The position numbers and the translations under genes were made by a program. This document shows positions 24,389 through 33,486 of a DNA stretch of 64,000 nucleotides, piece by piece. Each line of letters opens with the position of its first letter. Within the stretch, counting starts at the first letter, position 1. The notes under the pieces were generated by a model that had not been told where the DNA came from, did not search any database, and saw only the letters and a program-made list of their open reading frames with translations. Source of the DNA: Sporomusaceae bacterium. GTDB lineage: Bacteria; Bacillota; Negativicutes; UBA1444. The stretch spans positions 1-64,000 of the forward strand of contig JAHDPL010000029.1 in assembly GCA_018434355.1 (NCBI GenBank), given 5' to 3'.

Positions 24389-25259
24389 CCAGATATAGCC
24401 CGAGCATTGCCACTGCGCCGCCAACCAGCTGCAACAGGCTGATTTGCTCCCCAATGGTGAAGTAGGCGATCGCGATGCTGGCCGGCGGTACCAGGTACAT
24501 GTAAACCATGACCTGGTTGGCGCCGATGCGTTCGACACCCAGATACCACATCAGCAAGGAAAAGACAGTGACCGGAATCGCGGCGAACAGCACAGCAAAC
24601 CAGGCCAGGCCGCTGAAGTCCTGCCAGGCAAGCGACCACATCTCGGCGCCGCTGAACAGCAGCAAACCCAAAGTTCCTGGTACTGCCGACCAGGCAGTGA
24701 CCCACAGTCCGGAGTGTTTTTTTAGTAACGGCGTGACCATGATCGGGTAAAAGCCCCATAAAAAACTGGCGGCCATCGCCAGGCCATCGCCAACGAGGCT
24801 GGATGCGGCTGCACCGGCCTGATTCGGACCGTAGCGCAGTACCAGCACCAGGCCGCCAAAAGCGACCAGACAGCCGCTGATTACTGCGCTGCGGATTTTT
24901 TCCTGACCGGTGGCAGCGCCGAGCAGAACGGTGAAAATCGGCGAAATGCCCATCATCAGCGCCAGATTGGTGACAGAAGTGTATTTCAGCGCAGAAATGA
25001 AAATCGTCTGATACACCGCGACGCCAACCAACCCGATGATTAGGAGTCGCGGCAGCTCGCTTCGGTCAAACGCACAACTGCCCTCCCGCCATTTCAGGAC
25101 AAGCAGCATCAGCGGCGCAGCCAGCAGGAAGCGCAAGCTGGTGTAAACCGCAGGGGACATTTCCCGCATCGCCAGTTTGCCGATCGTCTGATTGGCGGCC
25201 CAGATTAGTACCACCAACAACAACATCAATTCGAGCCAAAGTCGATCTTTACGAAACAT
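24366..25259 (-). CDS. EamA/DMT-superfamily transporter
   Basis: 297 residues with ten hydrophobic segments in two EamA repeats (LLLVVLIWAANQTIGKLAMREMSPAVYTSLRF and FLWGFYPIMVTPLLKKHSGLWVTAWSAVPG). Members export amino acids, nucleosides or other metabolites. The start is 27 bases after the stop of the P-type ATPase on the same strand, so it may lie in the same Mn-riboswitch-controlled transcript, although no strong RBS is seen. The substrate cannot be inferred. Confidence 0.87.
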   Translation of the reverse strand: MFRKDRLWLELMLLLVVLIWAANQTIGKLAMREMSPAVYTSLRFLLAAPLMLLVLKWREGSCAFDRSELPRLLIIGLVGVAVYQTIFISALKYTSVTNLALMMGISPIFTVLLGAATGQEKIRSAVISGCLVAFGGLVLVLRYGPNQAGAAASSLVGDGLAMAASFLWGFYPIMVTPLLKKHSGLWVTAWSAVPGTLGLLLFSGAEMWSLAWQDFSGLAWFAVLFAAIPVTVFSLLMWYLGVERIGANQVMVYMYLVPPASIAIAYFTIGEQISLLQLVGGAVAMLGLYLVKRAATR

Positions 25260-25286
25260 AATAATAGTTTACCACTTGCGGCAGGA

Positions 25287-27947
25287 TTATGCCGCTTTTT
25301 CTTTCAGTCGCAGTCCAACTTTGATTAGTTCGTTAACTACCAGCGGGATCAGCGCGAAGCCGAATACCAGCCCCCAATCTTGCAGGCTCAGGTTTTGCAC
25401 CTTAAAAGCACTGGCAAGAAACGGAATCGAGATGACGCCGAGCTGCAAGGAAAAGCCAACCAGGATCGCCCCAATCAGAGGCTTGTTTGTAAACAGGCCG
25501 ACCTGGAAAATCGATTTGGTGGCGCTACGCATGGACAGCGAGTAGAACAGCTGGGATGCAGCCAGGACAACAAAGGCCATGGTGCGGGCATAAGTCAGCA
25601 CTGTGTCGGGAATTTCCTGCGAACCCATGCTGTAGCCGTGCTCATACAGGCCAAAGTAGAATGCCGCCAAGGTTAATAGTCCGATCAGCGTTCCGCCGAT
25701 CAGCGCCCGGACGCCTGCGCCGCCGGCGAAGAAGCTTTCTTTGGGATTGCGCGGTTTTGCTTTCATTACGTCTTTGTCGCCGGGATCGATGCCGAGCGCG
25801 ATGGCCGGCAGTGTATCGGTGACCAGGTTGATCCAGAGAATCTGTGTCGGCAACAGAGGCACCGGCCAGTAGAATAGGATTGAGGCGAAGATGGCGACGA
25901 CTTCGCCGAGATTGCAGGATAGCAGGAAAATCACCGATTTCTTGATGTTGTTATAAATGTTGCGGCCCTCTTCGATGGCACGAACAATCGTGGTAAAGTT
26001 GTCGTCCGTCAGGATCATGTCGCTGGCGCCTTTAGACACGTCGGTCCCGGTGATTCCCATCGCCACCCCAATGTCGGCGTATTTTAGCGAAGGTGCGTCA
26101 TTCACGCCGTCGCCGGTCATCGATACGATATTGCCGTGTGATTTGAATGCCCGGACGATTTTCACCTTGTGTTCCGGCGATACCCGGGCAAAGACGCGAT
26201 AGTCGCCGATTCGTCGGGCAAATTCCTCGTCGGACAGCGCGTCGATTTCATCACCGGTCAAGCTTTCGTCGATGGAGGAGGCAATGCCCAACTCTTTGGC
26301 GATGGCGACAGCGGTGTTCTTGTGATCGCCGGTAATCATGACCGGCGTGATGCCGGCCAATTTGGCGGTTTGGATCGAGTCGCGGACCTCTAGCCGCGGC
26401 GGGTCGATCATTCCCACCAGGCCGATGATCGTCAGATCATGTTCCATCTCAGCCGGTTCGATTGATTGGGGAATATCCTTGAATGCAACGCCTAAGACCC
26501 GCAGCGCTGCGTCGGACATTGTTTCGGCGACTTGTTGGTAAATTTCTTTCATCGCCGGAGTCAGCGGCACTGCCTTGCCGTCGACCAGCGCATGGCTGGC
26601 GATTTTCAGCAACTGGTCGAGCGCGCCTTTGGTATGGACCCGATAGGCTTCGCCCTGACGGGTCAGGGTCGACATCAGTTTGCGTTCCGAATCAAACGGC
26701 TTTTCGTCGACACGCGGCTGTTCGGCGACAAGCTGGGCTTTGGCCAGACCGTATTTGCCGCCCCAGGCGACCAGTGCGATTTCGGTGGGGTCGCCGGTTC
26801 CCTGGCCATTTTCGTATGTGGCATCCGAACAGAGAATGAAGGACTTGATCAGCTGCAGCTCATCGCCAATAGCCGCCGGCGTCTCTGTTGTCGCCGGAAC
26901 ATCGCGAAGTTTGCCGTAGGTATAACTTTTGACCACGGTCATTTTGTTCTGGGTCAGGGTACCGGTTTTATCAGAGCAGATGATGTTGACCGAACCTAGT
27001 GTTTCCACCGCCGGCAATTTTTTGATGATCGCATTGTTGCGCGACATCCGGGTGACGCCGAGTGCCAGCACGATCGCCACGATGGCGGCCAATCCCTCGG
27101 GAATCGCCGCTACAGCCAGACTGATCGAAGTCAGGAACATCTCGAACATATCGCGTTTTTGCCAAAATGCCAGCAGGAAAATCAGCGTGCAGATTCCGAT
27201 GGCAACAAAACCAAGCACTTTTCCCAATTCTTCCAGACGCTTTTGTAGCGGAGTCATTTCTTCATGTTCTTCGTCCAAGATATTGGCAATCCGTCCGATT
27301 TCCGTGTCCATCGCCGTCGCGACGACTACGCCTTCGCCGCGGCCGTAAGTGACCAACGTCGACATGAAGGCCATGTTGGTCTGGTCGCCGAGCGAGATTT
27401 TCGGTGCATCAAACACATTTTTTGCATTTTTATCGACCGGTACCGATTCGCCGGTCAGCGCCGATTCCTCGATCTGCAGATTGGCGCTTTCGATCAGTCG
27501 CAAATCTGCCGGGATGGTGCGACCTGCTTCTAGTAACACGATGTCGCCGGGAACGATTTCGGCCGAGTTGACTTCGCTGACTTCGCCGCCCCTGCGTAGC
27601 AACGCCTTTGGGGTTGTCATCTTCTGTAAAGCTTCCATCGCTTTTTCCGCCTTGTATTCCTGGGCGACGCCGATGGCTGCGTTGAGCAGCACCACGCACA
27701 GAATGATCACTGCGTCGACGTAGTGGCCGATAAACAATGTAATGGCAGCGGCCCCGAGCAGAACGTAAATCAACATGTCTTGTAGTTGCGCCAAAAACAG
27801 GGCCAATAGACTTTTTTTCGGCTTTCCTTTCAACTCATTGCGTCCGTGACGCTCCAACCGGGTCAGGACTTCTTCTTTACTTAGCCCGGTTGCCGGATTT
27901 ACGGCCTGGGCCTGTAATACTTCTTCGGTTGACTTGGTAAACCACAT
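25287..27947 (-). CDS. P2A-type Ca2+/Mn2+-transporting ATPase
   Basis: 886 residues with full SERCA-like architecture: cation ATPase N domain (1-70), TM1-2, actuator TGES (165-168), TM4 PEGL (283-286), phosphorylation site D326 in SDKTGT, the hinge GDGVNDAPSLKYADIGVAMG, TM5 SCNLGEVVAIF, TM6 NLVTDTLPAIALG, and four further C-terminal segments. The TM4-TM6 polar residues match SERCA site II, so it exports one divalent ion per cycle. A yybP-ykoY riboswitch upstream argues for Mn2+ (or Ca2+ with Mn2+) as the physiological substrate. RBS AGAGGTGA precedes the ATG. Confidence 0.93.
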   Translation of the reverse strand: MWFTKSTEEVLQAQAVNPATGLSKEEVLTRLERHGRNELKGKPKKSLLALFLAQLQDMLIYVLLGAAAITLFIGHYVDAVIILCVVLLNAAIGVAQEYKAEKAMEALQKMTTPKALLRRGGEVSEVNSAEIVPGDIVLLEAGRTIPADLRLIESANLQIEESALTGESVPVDKNAKNVFDAPKISLGDQTNMAFMSTLVTYGRGEGVVVATAMDTEIGRIANILDEEHEEMTPLQKRLEELGKVLGFVAIGICTLIFLLAFWQKRDMFEMFLTSISLAVAAIPEGLAAIVAIVLALGVTRMSRNNAIIKKLPAVETLGSVNIICSDKTGTLTQNKMTVVKSYTYGKLRDVPATTETPAAIGDELQLIKSFILCSDATYENGQGTGDPTEIALVAWGGKYGLAKAQLVAEQPRVDEKPFDSERKLMSTLTRQGEAYRVHTKGALDQLLKIASHALVDGKAVPLTPAMKEIYQQVAETMSDAALRVLGVAFKDIPQSIEPAEMEHDLTIIGLVGMIDPPRLEVRDSIQTAKLAGITPVMITGDHKNTAVAIAKELGIASSIDESLTGDEIDALSDEEFARRIGDYRVFARVSPEHKVKIVRAFKSHGNIVSMTGDGVNDAPSLKYADIGVAMGITGTDVSKGASDMILTDDNFTTIVRAIEEGRNIYNNIKKSVIFLLSCNLGEVVAIFASILFYWPVPLLPTQILWINLVTDTLPAIALGIDPGDKDVMKAKPRNPKESFFAGGAGVRALIGGTLIGLLTLAAFYFGLYEHGYSMGSQEIPDTVLTYARTMAFVVLAASQLFYSLSMRSATKSIFQVGLFTNKPLIGAILVGFSLQLGVISIPFLASAFKVQNLSLQDWGLVFGFALIPLVVNELIKVGLRLKEKAA

Positions 27948-28044
27948 TGATCTTCACCTCTTGTTTTCATTTTCGCTTTTCAATACTTTCCCGCAAGCAC
28001 TTGCAGCGGGAAAAAAATAAAACTTTCAACACCCCTCCCCGTAA

Positions 28045-28064
28045 AATCCCGGAATTCCAAGATT
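28045..28064 (-). promoter_or_regulatory. Candidate expression-platform hairpin of the Mn2+ riboswitch
   Basis: On the minus strand AATCTTGG-AATT-CCGGGATT forms an eight-pair stem with two G-U pairs, then TTTTA. It could act as a weak terminator between the aptamer and the ATPase gene. The T tract is short and the link with the aptamer is not proven. Confidence 0.35.
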
Positions 28065-28076
28065 CGCAAAGATGAT

Positions 28077-28170
28077 GCTAAAAGTCTCGTTACCAAAAGT
28101 TGGTTACAAAGCCAGGTGAATCGCTCAACCCGTATTGTTGACTTTGTAATGCAAACTACTCCCTCTTAAC
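28077..28170 (-). ncRNA. yybP-ykoY Mn2+ riboswitch
   Basis: Read on the minus strand, the sequence follows the yybP-ykoY layout: an outer helix pairing GTTAAGAG with CTTTTAGC (two G-U pairs), the AGAGGGAGTAG metal-binding loop, ACAAAGTCAACA facing GGCTTTGT with the stem-loop GGGTTGA-GCGA-TTCACC between them, a small CCAACTTTTGG hairpin, and the ACGAGACTTTT closing side. This parallels the Lactococcus riboswitch that controls a P-type ATPase. The downstream gene here is also a P-type ATPase. The rest of the roughly 130-base leader before the gene holds one weak and one strong hairpin. Confidence 0.87.
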
Positions 28171-28176
28171 AATTCT

Positions 28177-28205
28177 ATTTTATATTTCTTGTCTGCATCT
28201 GTCAA
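28177..28205 (-). promoter_or_regulatory. Promoter of the riboswitch-ATPase transcript
   Basis: On the minus strand TTGACA (28205-28200), 17 bases, TAAAAT (28182-28177). The predicted transcription start falls right at the first base of the riboswitch outer helix, which supports both calls. Confidence 0.8.
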
Positions 28206-28305
28206 ATTTAGGATTGCCGCCGAATTTTTCTGCCAATACGAGAAAAACACAAGGAAAAAACAATTTTCCGTGGAAATAAAAGATATAACAGAAGGAGCTT
28301 AAACT

Positions 28306-30243
28306 ATGGATGTCTTGCAGATTTATGAGCTGATCTATTATTTCATGCTGGCAGTCTGTATCGCGATTTTTATCAGCGGTCTGGATGACGCGTTTATTGA
28401 TGTGGTTTACTGGCTGCGCACGACTTATCGTGCTGCCTATCGGCGTTCTTTCATTCCGCGCAGTCTGCGCAAGCCGATCAATGTGCATGAACTGCGGGAA
28501 AAACCGCAAAGCCCGATTGCGATCATGGTGCCGGCTTGGGACGAATCCAATGTGATTGCTTCCATGCTGACTACGACAATCGATTTTTTCGATTACGACA
28601 ATTATCAGATTTTTGTTGGTGCTTATCGCAACGATGTTCAAACGATGAACGAAGTGAAACGAATGGCGCGACGCTTTCCGCAGGTGCAGCTGGTGGTCGT
28701 GCCACACGACGGACCGACCAATAAAGCGGATTGCCTGAACTGGATCATCCAGGCGGTATTTTTGTATGAGGAAGAAAACAAACAAAAATTTGCCGGAATT
28801 GTCATGCATGACAGTGAGGATGTCGTCCATCCTTTGGAACTTAGACTTTACAACTGGTTGCTTGACAGGGTCGGGTTGATTCAGATCCCGGTGCGGACGT
28901 TGGAACCGGTTTGGCATCAGTTTGTCGCGGGAACCTATCTCGATGAATTTGCCGAATGGCACTGTAAAGACCTGATCGTGCGGGAAGTGCTGGGAAATAT
29001 CGTTCCCAGCGCCGGAGTGGCGACTTGTTTTAGCCGCGACGCCATCGAATTTCTTGCTCGCGAAAACCGTAACCAACCATTTAATACCGCCAGTCTGACC
29101 GAAGATTACGATATCAGTTTCCGGCTAAGCAAAGCCGGCGTAAAGCAGATTTTCGTCAATTATCCGGTCGACTTCGAATTTACCCAACGCAATTTTAAAG
29201 GAGAACTGATTCAGGTCACCAGAAGAATCCCAATTGCCGTATCGGAGTTTTTTCCCGATAAATTCTGGCCGGCTGTGCGGCAAAAATCGCGTTGGGTGAT
29301 TGGGATTGCCCTGCAGGGCTGGACCAATCTGGCCTGGGAAGGTAATTTGTTCCGAAAATACTTCTTTTTGCGGGATCGCAAAGGACTGGTCGTTCATTTT
29401 GTCAGCTTGATGGCTTATTTATTGGTAATTATCTATTTCCTGATCTGGTTCGGCGCCGAATTTCTCGGCGGACCGTTATTCCCTTTCGCATTGCCAACTT
29501 GGCTGCTGTTGGCCAATTCAGTATTGTTGCTTAACCGGTTGTTGCAGCGGATGATTTTTGTCGCTTACCTATATAGCTGGCGGCAGGCATTGTTGGCGAT
29601 TCCCCGCGTGGTAGTGTGCAATTTCATCAATTTTTTTGCCACGGTGCGTGCTGTCAGCCGTTATAGCGCGTCATTGTTCCGCGGGAAACCACTGACCTGG
29701 GAAAAGACCGACCACCAGTATCCCAGCATGGACCAATTGGCGCAAAAACGCAAGTACCTTGGCGAATTGCTGCTGGAGCAGCAGGCGATCGACGCAGAAC
29801 TGCTGGAACGGGCACTGGCTATCAATGAAGCGACCGGTAGATCGCTCGGACGTATTCTGGTTGAGGGTGACTGTATCGACGAAGATGCGCTGGCAGATGC
29901 GATCTGCCGCCAGACAGGCTACCCGCGGGCGCATCTGGCAACCGAAACGATTACTTTGCCGCCGGATTATTTTCCTCAGGCCATGACGAAGCAATATCGC
30001 GTATTTCCTCTGACGATCGACCATTTGGGCAAACTGAGGCTGGCAGTGACCGGACCGCTGTTGCCGGCGGCGCAGGCCGAAATCAAAAAAAACAGTGAAC
30101 TGCCCCTGTCACCGGTCATAGTGACCGATGGTGAGATGCGTCAACTGCTGGGACAGAGTGGCGTATTGGTAGAAGATCACATTGAGTTGGTGGAGGAAAA
30201 GCTGTGCGCAACCAGATTTACGCCAAACGATCCGATAAATTGA
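28306..30243 (+). CDS. nfrB: NfrB-type exopolysaccharide glycosyltransferase with MshEN domain
   Basis: 645 residues: an N-terminal TM segment, a GT2 domain (MVPAWDESNVI at about 77, HDSED DxD-like motif, TEDYD, QKSRW), several TM segments (about 365-465) and, from about 485, an MshEN domain with two YLGELLLEQQAIDAELLERAL / SLGRILVEGDCIDEDALADAI repeats. In E. coli NfrB makes a mannosaminuronic/ManNAc-type exopolysaccharide when c-di-GMP binds this domain, and phage N4 uses the system for entry. RBS AAGGAG. The end overlaps nfrA by 40 bases. Neither a UDP-sugar epimerase gene nor a diguanylate cyclase gene is directly adjacent. Confidence 0.9.
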   Translation: MDVLQIYELIYYFMLAVCIAIFISGLDDAFIDVVYWLRTTYRAAYRRSFIPRSLRKPINVHELREKPQSPIAIMVPAWDESNVIASMLTTTIDFFDYDNYQIFVGAYRNDVQTMNEVKRMARRFPQVQLVVVPHDGPTNKADCLNWIIQAVFLYEEENKQKFAGIVMHDSEDVVHPLELRLYNWLLDRVGLIQIPVRTLEPVWHQFVAGTYLDEFAEWHCKDLIVREVLGNIVPSAGVATCFSRDAIEFLARENRNQPFNTASLTEDYDISFRLSKAGVKQIFVNYPVDFEFTQRNFKGELIQVTRRIPIAVSEFFPDKFWPAVRQKSRWVIGIALQGWTNLAWEGNLFRKYFFLRDRKGLVVHFVSLMAYLLVIIYFLIWFGAEFLGGPLFPFALPTWLLLANSVLLLNRLLQRMIFVAYLYSWRQALLAIPRVVVCNFINFFATVRAVSRYSASLFRGKPLTWEKTDHQYPSMDQLAQKRKYLGELLLEQQAIDAELLERALAINEATGRSLGRILVEGDCIDEDALADAICRQTGYPRAHLATETITLPPDYFPQAMTKQYRVFPLTIDHLGKLRLAVTGPLLPAAQAEIKKNSELPLSPVIVTDGEMRQLLGQSGVLVEDHIELVEEKLCATRFTPNDPIN

Positions 30244-32102
30244 ACAAAATAGCTCTTGGCGGTTTCGTCTGCCTTTGCCTGTTCGGCCTCGCGCCAGTGC
30301 AACCGGCAAGGGCTTATCAGACAGAGCCACTCTATGGAGAAGGCTTTTTGCATGCCGACCAAGCGTACGCGTATTTTGCCAAGGGGCAATTTGCTGCGAC
30401 GCAGCGTGAACTTGAGACGGCGTTGCGTTTTTACCCGCAACATCCCCGCCTGTTGTTGCTATTGGCGCAGGCACAGGAACAACAGGGCGATTTCGCATCG
30501 GCAACGCAAACCCTGGGCGAACTGATCCGCCAACACCCAGGCTTTGCCCAAGCTCTGGCGGTACGGGGATATCTCCACGCCCGGATGGCTGAACATTCGG
30601 CGGCAGTGGAATGGTTCAAACAGGCGCTGGCATCCGATGATCATGAAAATGTCGATCGACGTAGCCTGCGGATTAATTTGATTGATTCGGCGCTTCGTTC
30701 TAACCAACCGAGAATCGCCGCCGAATATCTCGAACCGGAAGATTCGGCTACGCTGAGGATTCAGCTGGTGCGAAAACTCATTGAAGCGGCAGACAATACA
30801 ACGGCCCTGAAAGTGTTGGATACGGTTCCGACAAACGGCATGGACAAAGTTGCACAGGCGGAACTCCTGTTTCTGCGCGGTTCGATTCTGGAGCAAACCG
30901 GTCGGGAGGTAGAGGCAAAGACGGCTTATTTTTCGGTATTGTCGTTGGTGCAGTCCGGCGAGTCGTCGTTTTTGAAGTCGGAAGCCCTGTGGAAGCTGGC
31001 TGAAGCTGCAGAACGCAGCGGAGACATCATACAGGCGCTGAAGCTGGGCGAGGAGGCGGCGCAGGCGCTGCCGGAAAGCAACGTCCGCCGCCTGCAGTAT
31101 GCCTACATGGCCAAACGGCACAAACAGGAGCGGATTGCTGCAGTGCATCTGGAGGCCGCGATCAGGCAAGATCCCAATATTCCGGTTGCTGTTCTGCAGG
31201 ATGCCGCCTATAGCCTGAAACGGCTCGGTGAAAACAGGAAAGCTATGACATACTTCAAACGCAGCCTTGACCGAGAGACTCCGCCCGATACCTTGCCGCC
31301 CGGGCAGCGGCAAAAAGCCATCGAACTGAATTACGATCTGCGGCGTGAACACGAAACGTTGGAGAAAACCTGGGGCATGTATACCGCATTCACGTATTGG
31401 CGGCCTACTGTCGGCGACGCTGTTTTGCAGGGGTCGCAGGAATTTTTTTGGCAGCCCTATAATAAAAATGGGCGTAAATTGTTAGTGTTCAATCGTTACT
31501 ACGGCAATATCTGGAGTCAGGCGCCTGATGCGCGCGGTCCCTACGACTGGTCGCCAACGGTTGCCAGTTCCGGCTGGAGCACGGCGCAAGGTGGGTTGGG
31601 CATAAGCTGGAAGCCGTTGACTGACGCCAACCTGGTACTGACGGTGGAGAAACTGTTTCCCGCTGGACAGCAGGGAATCAATGACTGGTTGTACAGGGGC
31701 GGTTATAGTTGGGACCGCGGCTATGAATTCAAACCCTATGTAAAGAGCTGGCCGTATGTGACGTTTTACGGTGAGTATGACCAGTGGGCTTCCAGTGGGC
31801 GACAGATTTTCGGTATGGAGACCCGTTGGGGTCGCAGTACCCGGCTGGGCGACCTCAGTTCTCGCTCGGTGTTTACGCCGCATCTGTTCTTTACGGCCAG
31901 CTATGATTCAGGTTATGATGACAATGTCGGCCAAACAAGACTGGCGATGGCGGCAGGACCGGGAATTGTCTACCGTCGCTGGTATCGGGAGGACAAATAC
32001 AATGCACCTCGTTCGTACTGGGATCTGACGGTTCAGTACCGTTTCAACATTGGTGTGCGCAGGATCGACGGTTTGTTGGTCCAATGGTTCAACTCCTTCT
32101 GA
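30204..32102 (+). CDS. nfrA: NfrA-type outer-membrane export protein
   Basis: 632 residues. After a signal peptide (residues 15-37, PARA-YQ) come about 10 TPR-like helical repeats (50-370), then a C-terminal NfrA_C beta-rich domain beginning LEKTWGMYTAFTYWRPTV and ending in alternating strands (DLTVQYRFNIGVRRIDGLLVQWFNSF) with a terminal Phe, as in outer-membrane barrels. It should carry the NfrB polymer across the outer membrane. The GTG start with GGAGG lies inside nfrB, so the two are coupled. Its presence implies a diderm envelope. Confidence 0.88.
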   Translation: MRNQIYAKRSDKLNKIALGGFVCLCLFGLAPVQPARAYQTEPLYGEGFLHADQAYAYFAKGQFAATQRELETALRFYPQHPRLLLLLAQAQEQQGDFASATQTLGELIRQHPGFAQALAVRGYLHARMAEHSAAVEWFKQALASDDHENVDRRSLRINLIDSALRSNQPRIAAEYLEPEDSATLRIQLVRKLIEAADNTTALKVLDTVPTNGMDKVAQAELLFLRGSILEQTGREVEAKTAYFSVLSLVQSGESSFLKSEALWKLAEAAERSGDIIQALKLGEEAAQALPESNVRRLQYAYMAKRHKQERIAAVHLEAAIRQDPNIPVAVLQDAAYSLKRLGENRKAMTYFKRSLDRETPPDTLPPGQRQKAIELNYDLRREHETLEKTWGMYTAFTYWRPTVGDAVLQGSQEFFWQPYNKNGRKLLVFNRYYGNIWSQAPDARGPYDWSPTVASSGWSTAQGGLGISWKPLTDANLVLTVEKLFPAGQQGINDWLYRGGYSWDRGYEFKPYVKSWPYVTFYGEYDQWASSGRQIFGMETRWGRSTRLGDLSSRSVFTPHLFFTASYDSGYDDNVGQTRLAMAAGPGIVYRRWYREDKYNAPRSYWDLTVQYRFNIGVRRIDGLLVQWFNSF

Positions 32103-32126
32103 GCAGAAGAAAAATGCGTTATGAAA

Positions 32127-32169
32127 AATCAAGGCCCTGCGGATGCAGCTCATCCGCAGGGCCTTGATT
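32127..32169. terminator. Bidirectional terminator between nfrA and the MORN gene
   Basis: A perfect 19-base inverted repeat (begins AATCAAGGCC) with a five-base loop lies between two convergent genes. On the minus strand it runs into GATTTTTC, a usable T tract. Confidence 0.85.
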
Positions 32170-32199
32170 ATGTAACAACCCATTATACTGATCGATCAA

Positions 32200-33285
32200 T
32201 TAGGGTCCGAGATATTCGTTGTTTTCAAATCGGCCGCGTAACTCCCGGCCGTCAGGGAAACGATAAACGCCATAACCGGTGCGGACTTCGTTGAGAAAGT
32301 CGCCGACGTAACTGGCGCCACTGGGCCAAGTATAGACTCCTTTGCCGGTGCGTTTGCCGTCGACAAAGTCGCCTTCGTAGCGGGACCCGCTGGGCCAGGT
32401 ATAGACGCCTTTGCCATTGCGCATATCGTTGGCATAGCCGCCTTCATAGCGTTCCCCGTTGGACCAGGTCATGACGCCCTTGCCGGCAAAGACATTATCA
32501 AGAAAGTCGCCTTCATAGCGGTATTTGATGCCTTCATTGTTTTTGCCGTGATAAATCCCTGTGCCGGTGCGACTATCATTGACAAAATCACCGTCATAGC
32601 GGTCGCCGTTAGACCAGGTCATCAGACCCTTGCCGTGAAATTTTCCGTCGACAAACGGGCCTTCATAACGATAAGTTTCGCCGCTCTTGTTTTTGCCGAT
32701 ATATATACCCCGGCCATTGCGTTTGTTATCTGCCCAGTCGCCTTCGTAGCGACCGCCGCTACCCCAGGTGTAAACGCCCTTGCCATGACGGTTGCCGGCG
32801 CGCCAATCGCCGTCGTAGCGATCACCGTTGGACCAAGTGATCAGACCTTTGCCATGATACTTATTGTCAAGAAAATCCCCTTCATAGCGGAACACAATAC
32901 CAGATGAATTTTTGCCGGAGTAGACGCCTTTGCCGGTACGTTTGTCATCAACAAAATTACCTTCGTAACGGGTGCCGGATGCCCATTCATATACACCTTT
33001 GCCACTGCGTTTGCCGCCCGCCATAGTTCCTTCGAATCTTTCGGCCATCTTTCCGTCGACTAGCCATTCAAAAGTGCCGGGCCCACTTAGATAGCCCTCT
33101 TTGCATGATCCTGTCCAGGTGAAGGTTTCGTTGGGTTGGGGATTGGGATTCCACACTTTGCAGCCGGTCGCCGGGTCCGCCTGGAATTTGCCTTCGGCCG
33201 CAGCAGGAACTGCCGGCAGGAATAACAGCAATAATAAGGCGATCGCAAAAACAGTTCCGTTTCTGGCTATTACACTTCCGTACAT
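32200..33285 (-). CDS. Exported MORN-repeat protein
   Basis: About 361 residues: a signal peptide (hydrophobic to about residue 30, VPAAA), a short Cys-containing region (two Cys, likely disulfide: TGCKVWNP and GSCKEGY), then about twelve MORN repeats of the form YEGDF-x3-K-R-x-GKGVYTW to the C-terminus. MORN repeats form elongated beta-hairpin rods that bind lipids or proteins. ATG 33285 has AAGGAG at eight bases. It is convergent with nfrA, and its location outside the cytoplasm next to an exopolysaccharide export system makes an envelope or matrix role plausible. Confidence 0.9.
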   Translation of the reverse strand: MYGSVIARNGTVFAIALLLLLFLPAVPAAAEGKFQADPATGCKVWNPNPQPNETFTWTGSCKEGYLSGPGTFEWLVDGKMAERFEGTMAGGKRSGKGVYEWASGTRYEGNFVDDKRTGKGVYSGKNSSGIVFRYEGDFLDNKYHGKGLITWSNGDRYDGDWRAGNRHGKGVYTWGSGGRYEGDWADNKRNGRGIYIGKNKSGETYRYEGPFVDGKFHGKGLMTWSNGDRYDGDFVNDSRTGTGIYHGKNNEGIKYRYEGDFLDNVFAGKGVMTWSNGERYEGGYANDMRNGKGVYTWPSGSRYEGDFVDGKRTGKGVYTWPSGASYVGDFLNEVRTGYGVYRFPDGRELRGRFENNEYLGP

Positions 33286-33486
33286 CCCGATCACTCCTTT
33301 TTTTCTGTTTAGATTGCTGAAAAGAATTGTTGAGAACTATGCTACCATTTCGCCAACCATAATCAAGGTTCCTGCAATATTTCCCGGGAAATAAAATCGC
33401 CGCTGAAGCGCCGGGCCAAAGAGGAAAAAGCCAAGGCTTTGTGGAAGCATAAGTTGATAGCAGCAATCGCTTTGGGATGGTGAGCT

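Noticed and set aside
27987-28013. TTTCCCGC...GCGGGAAA hairpin with an adjacent T tract, a possible terminator of the ATPase leader.
   Set aside because: On the minus strand the T tract comes before the hairpin, not after it, so it would not work as an intrinsic terminator for that transcript.
28085-28130. GCCAGGTGAATCGC and CGCAAAGA on the plus strand looked at first like a third c-di-GMP riboswitch.
   Set aside because: The conserved GEMM blocks are not in order on this strand; the minus strand instead gives a full yybP-ykoY layout with promoter and matching gene.
32548-32907. Open frame on the plus strand opposite the MORN gene, 119 codons.
   Set aside because: It is a shadow of the repetitive MORN codons, with no RBS and no homologous pattern.
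32200-33285. Regular repeats on the DNA level, resembling a repeat array.
   Set aside because: They are the coding repeats of the MORN protein with variable third codon positions, and there are no unique spacers; not a CRISPR.
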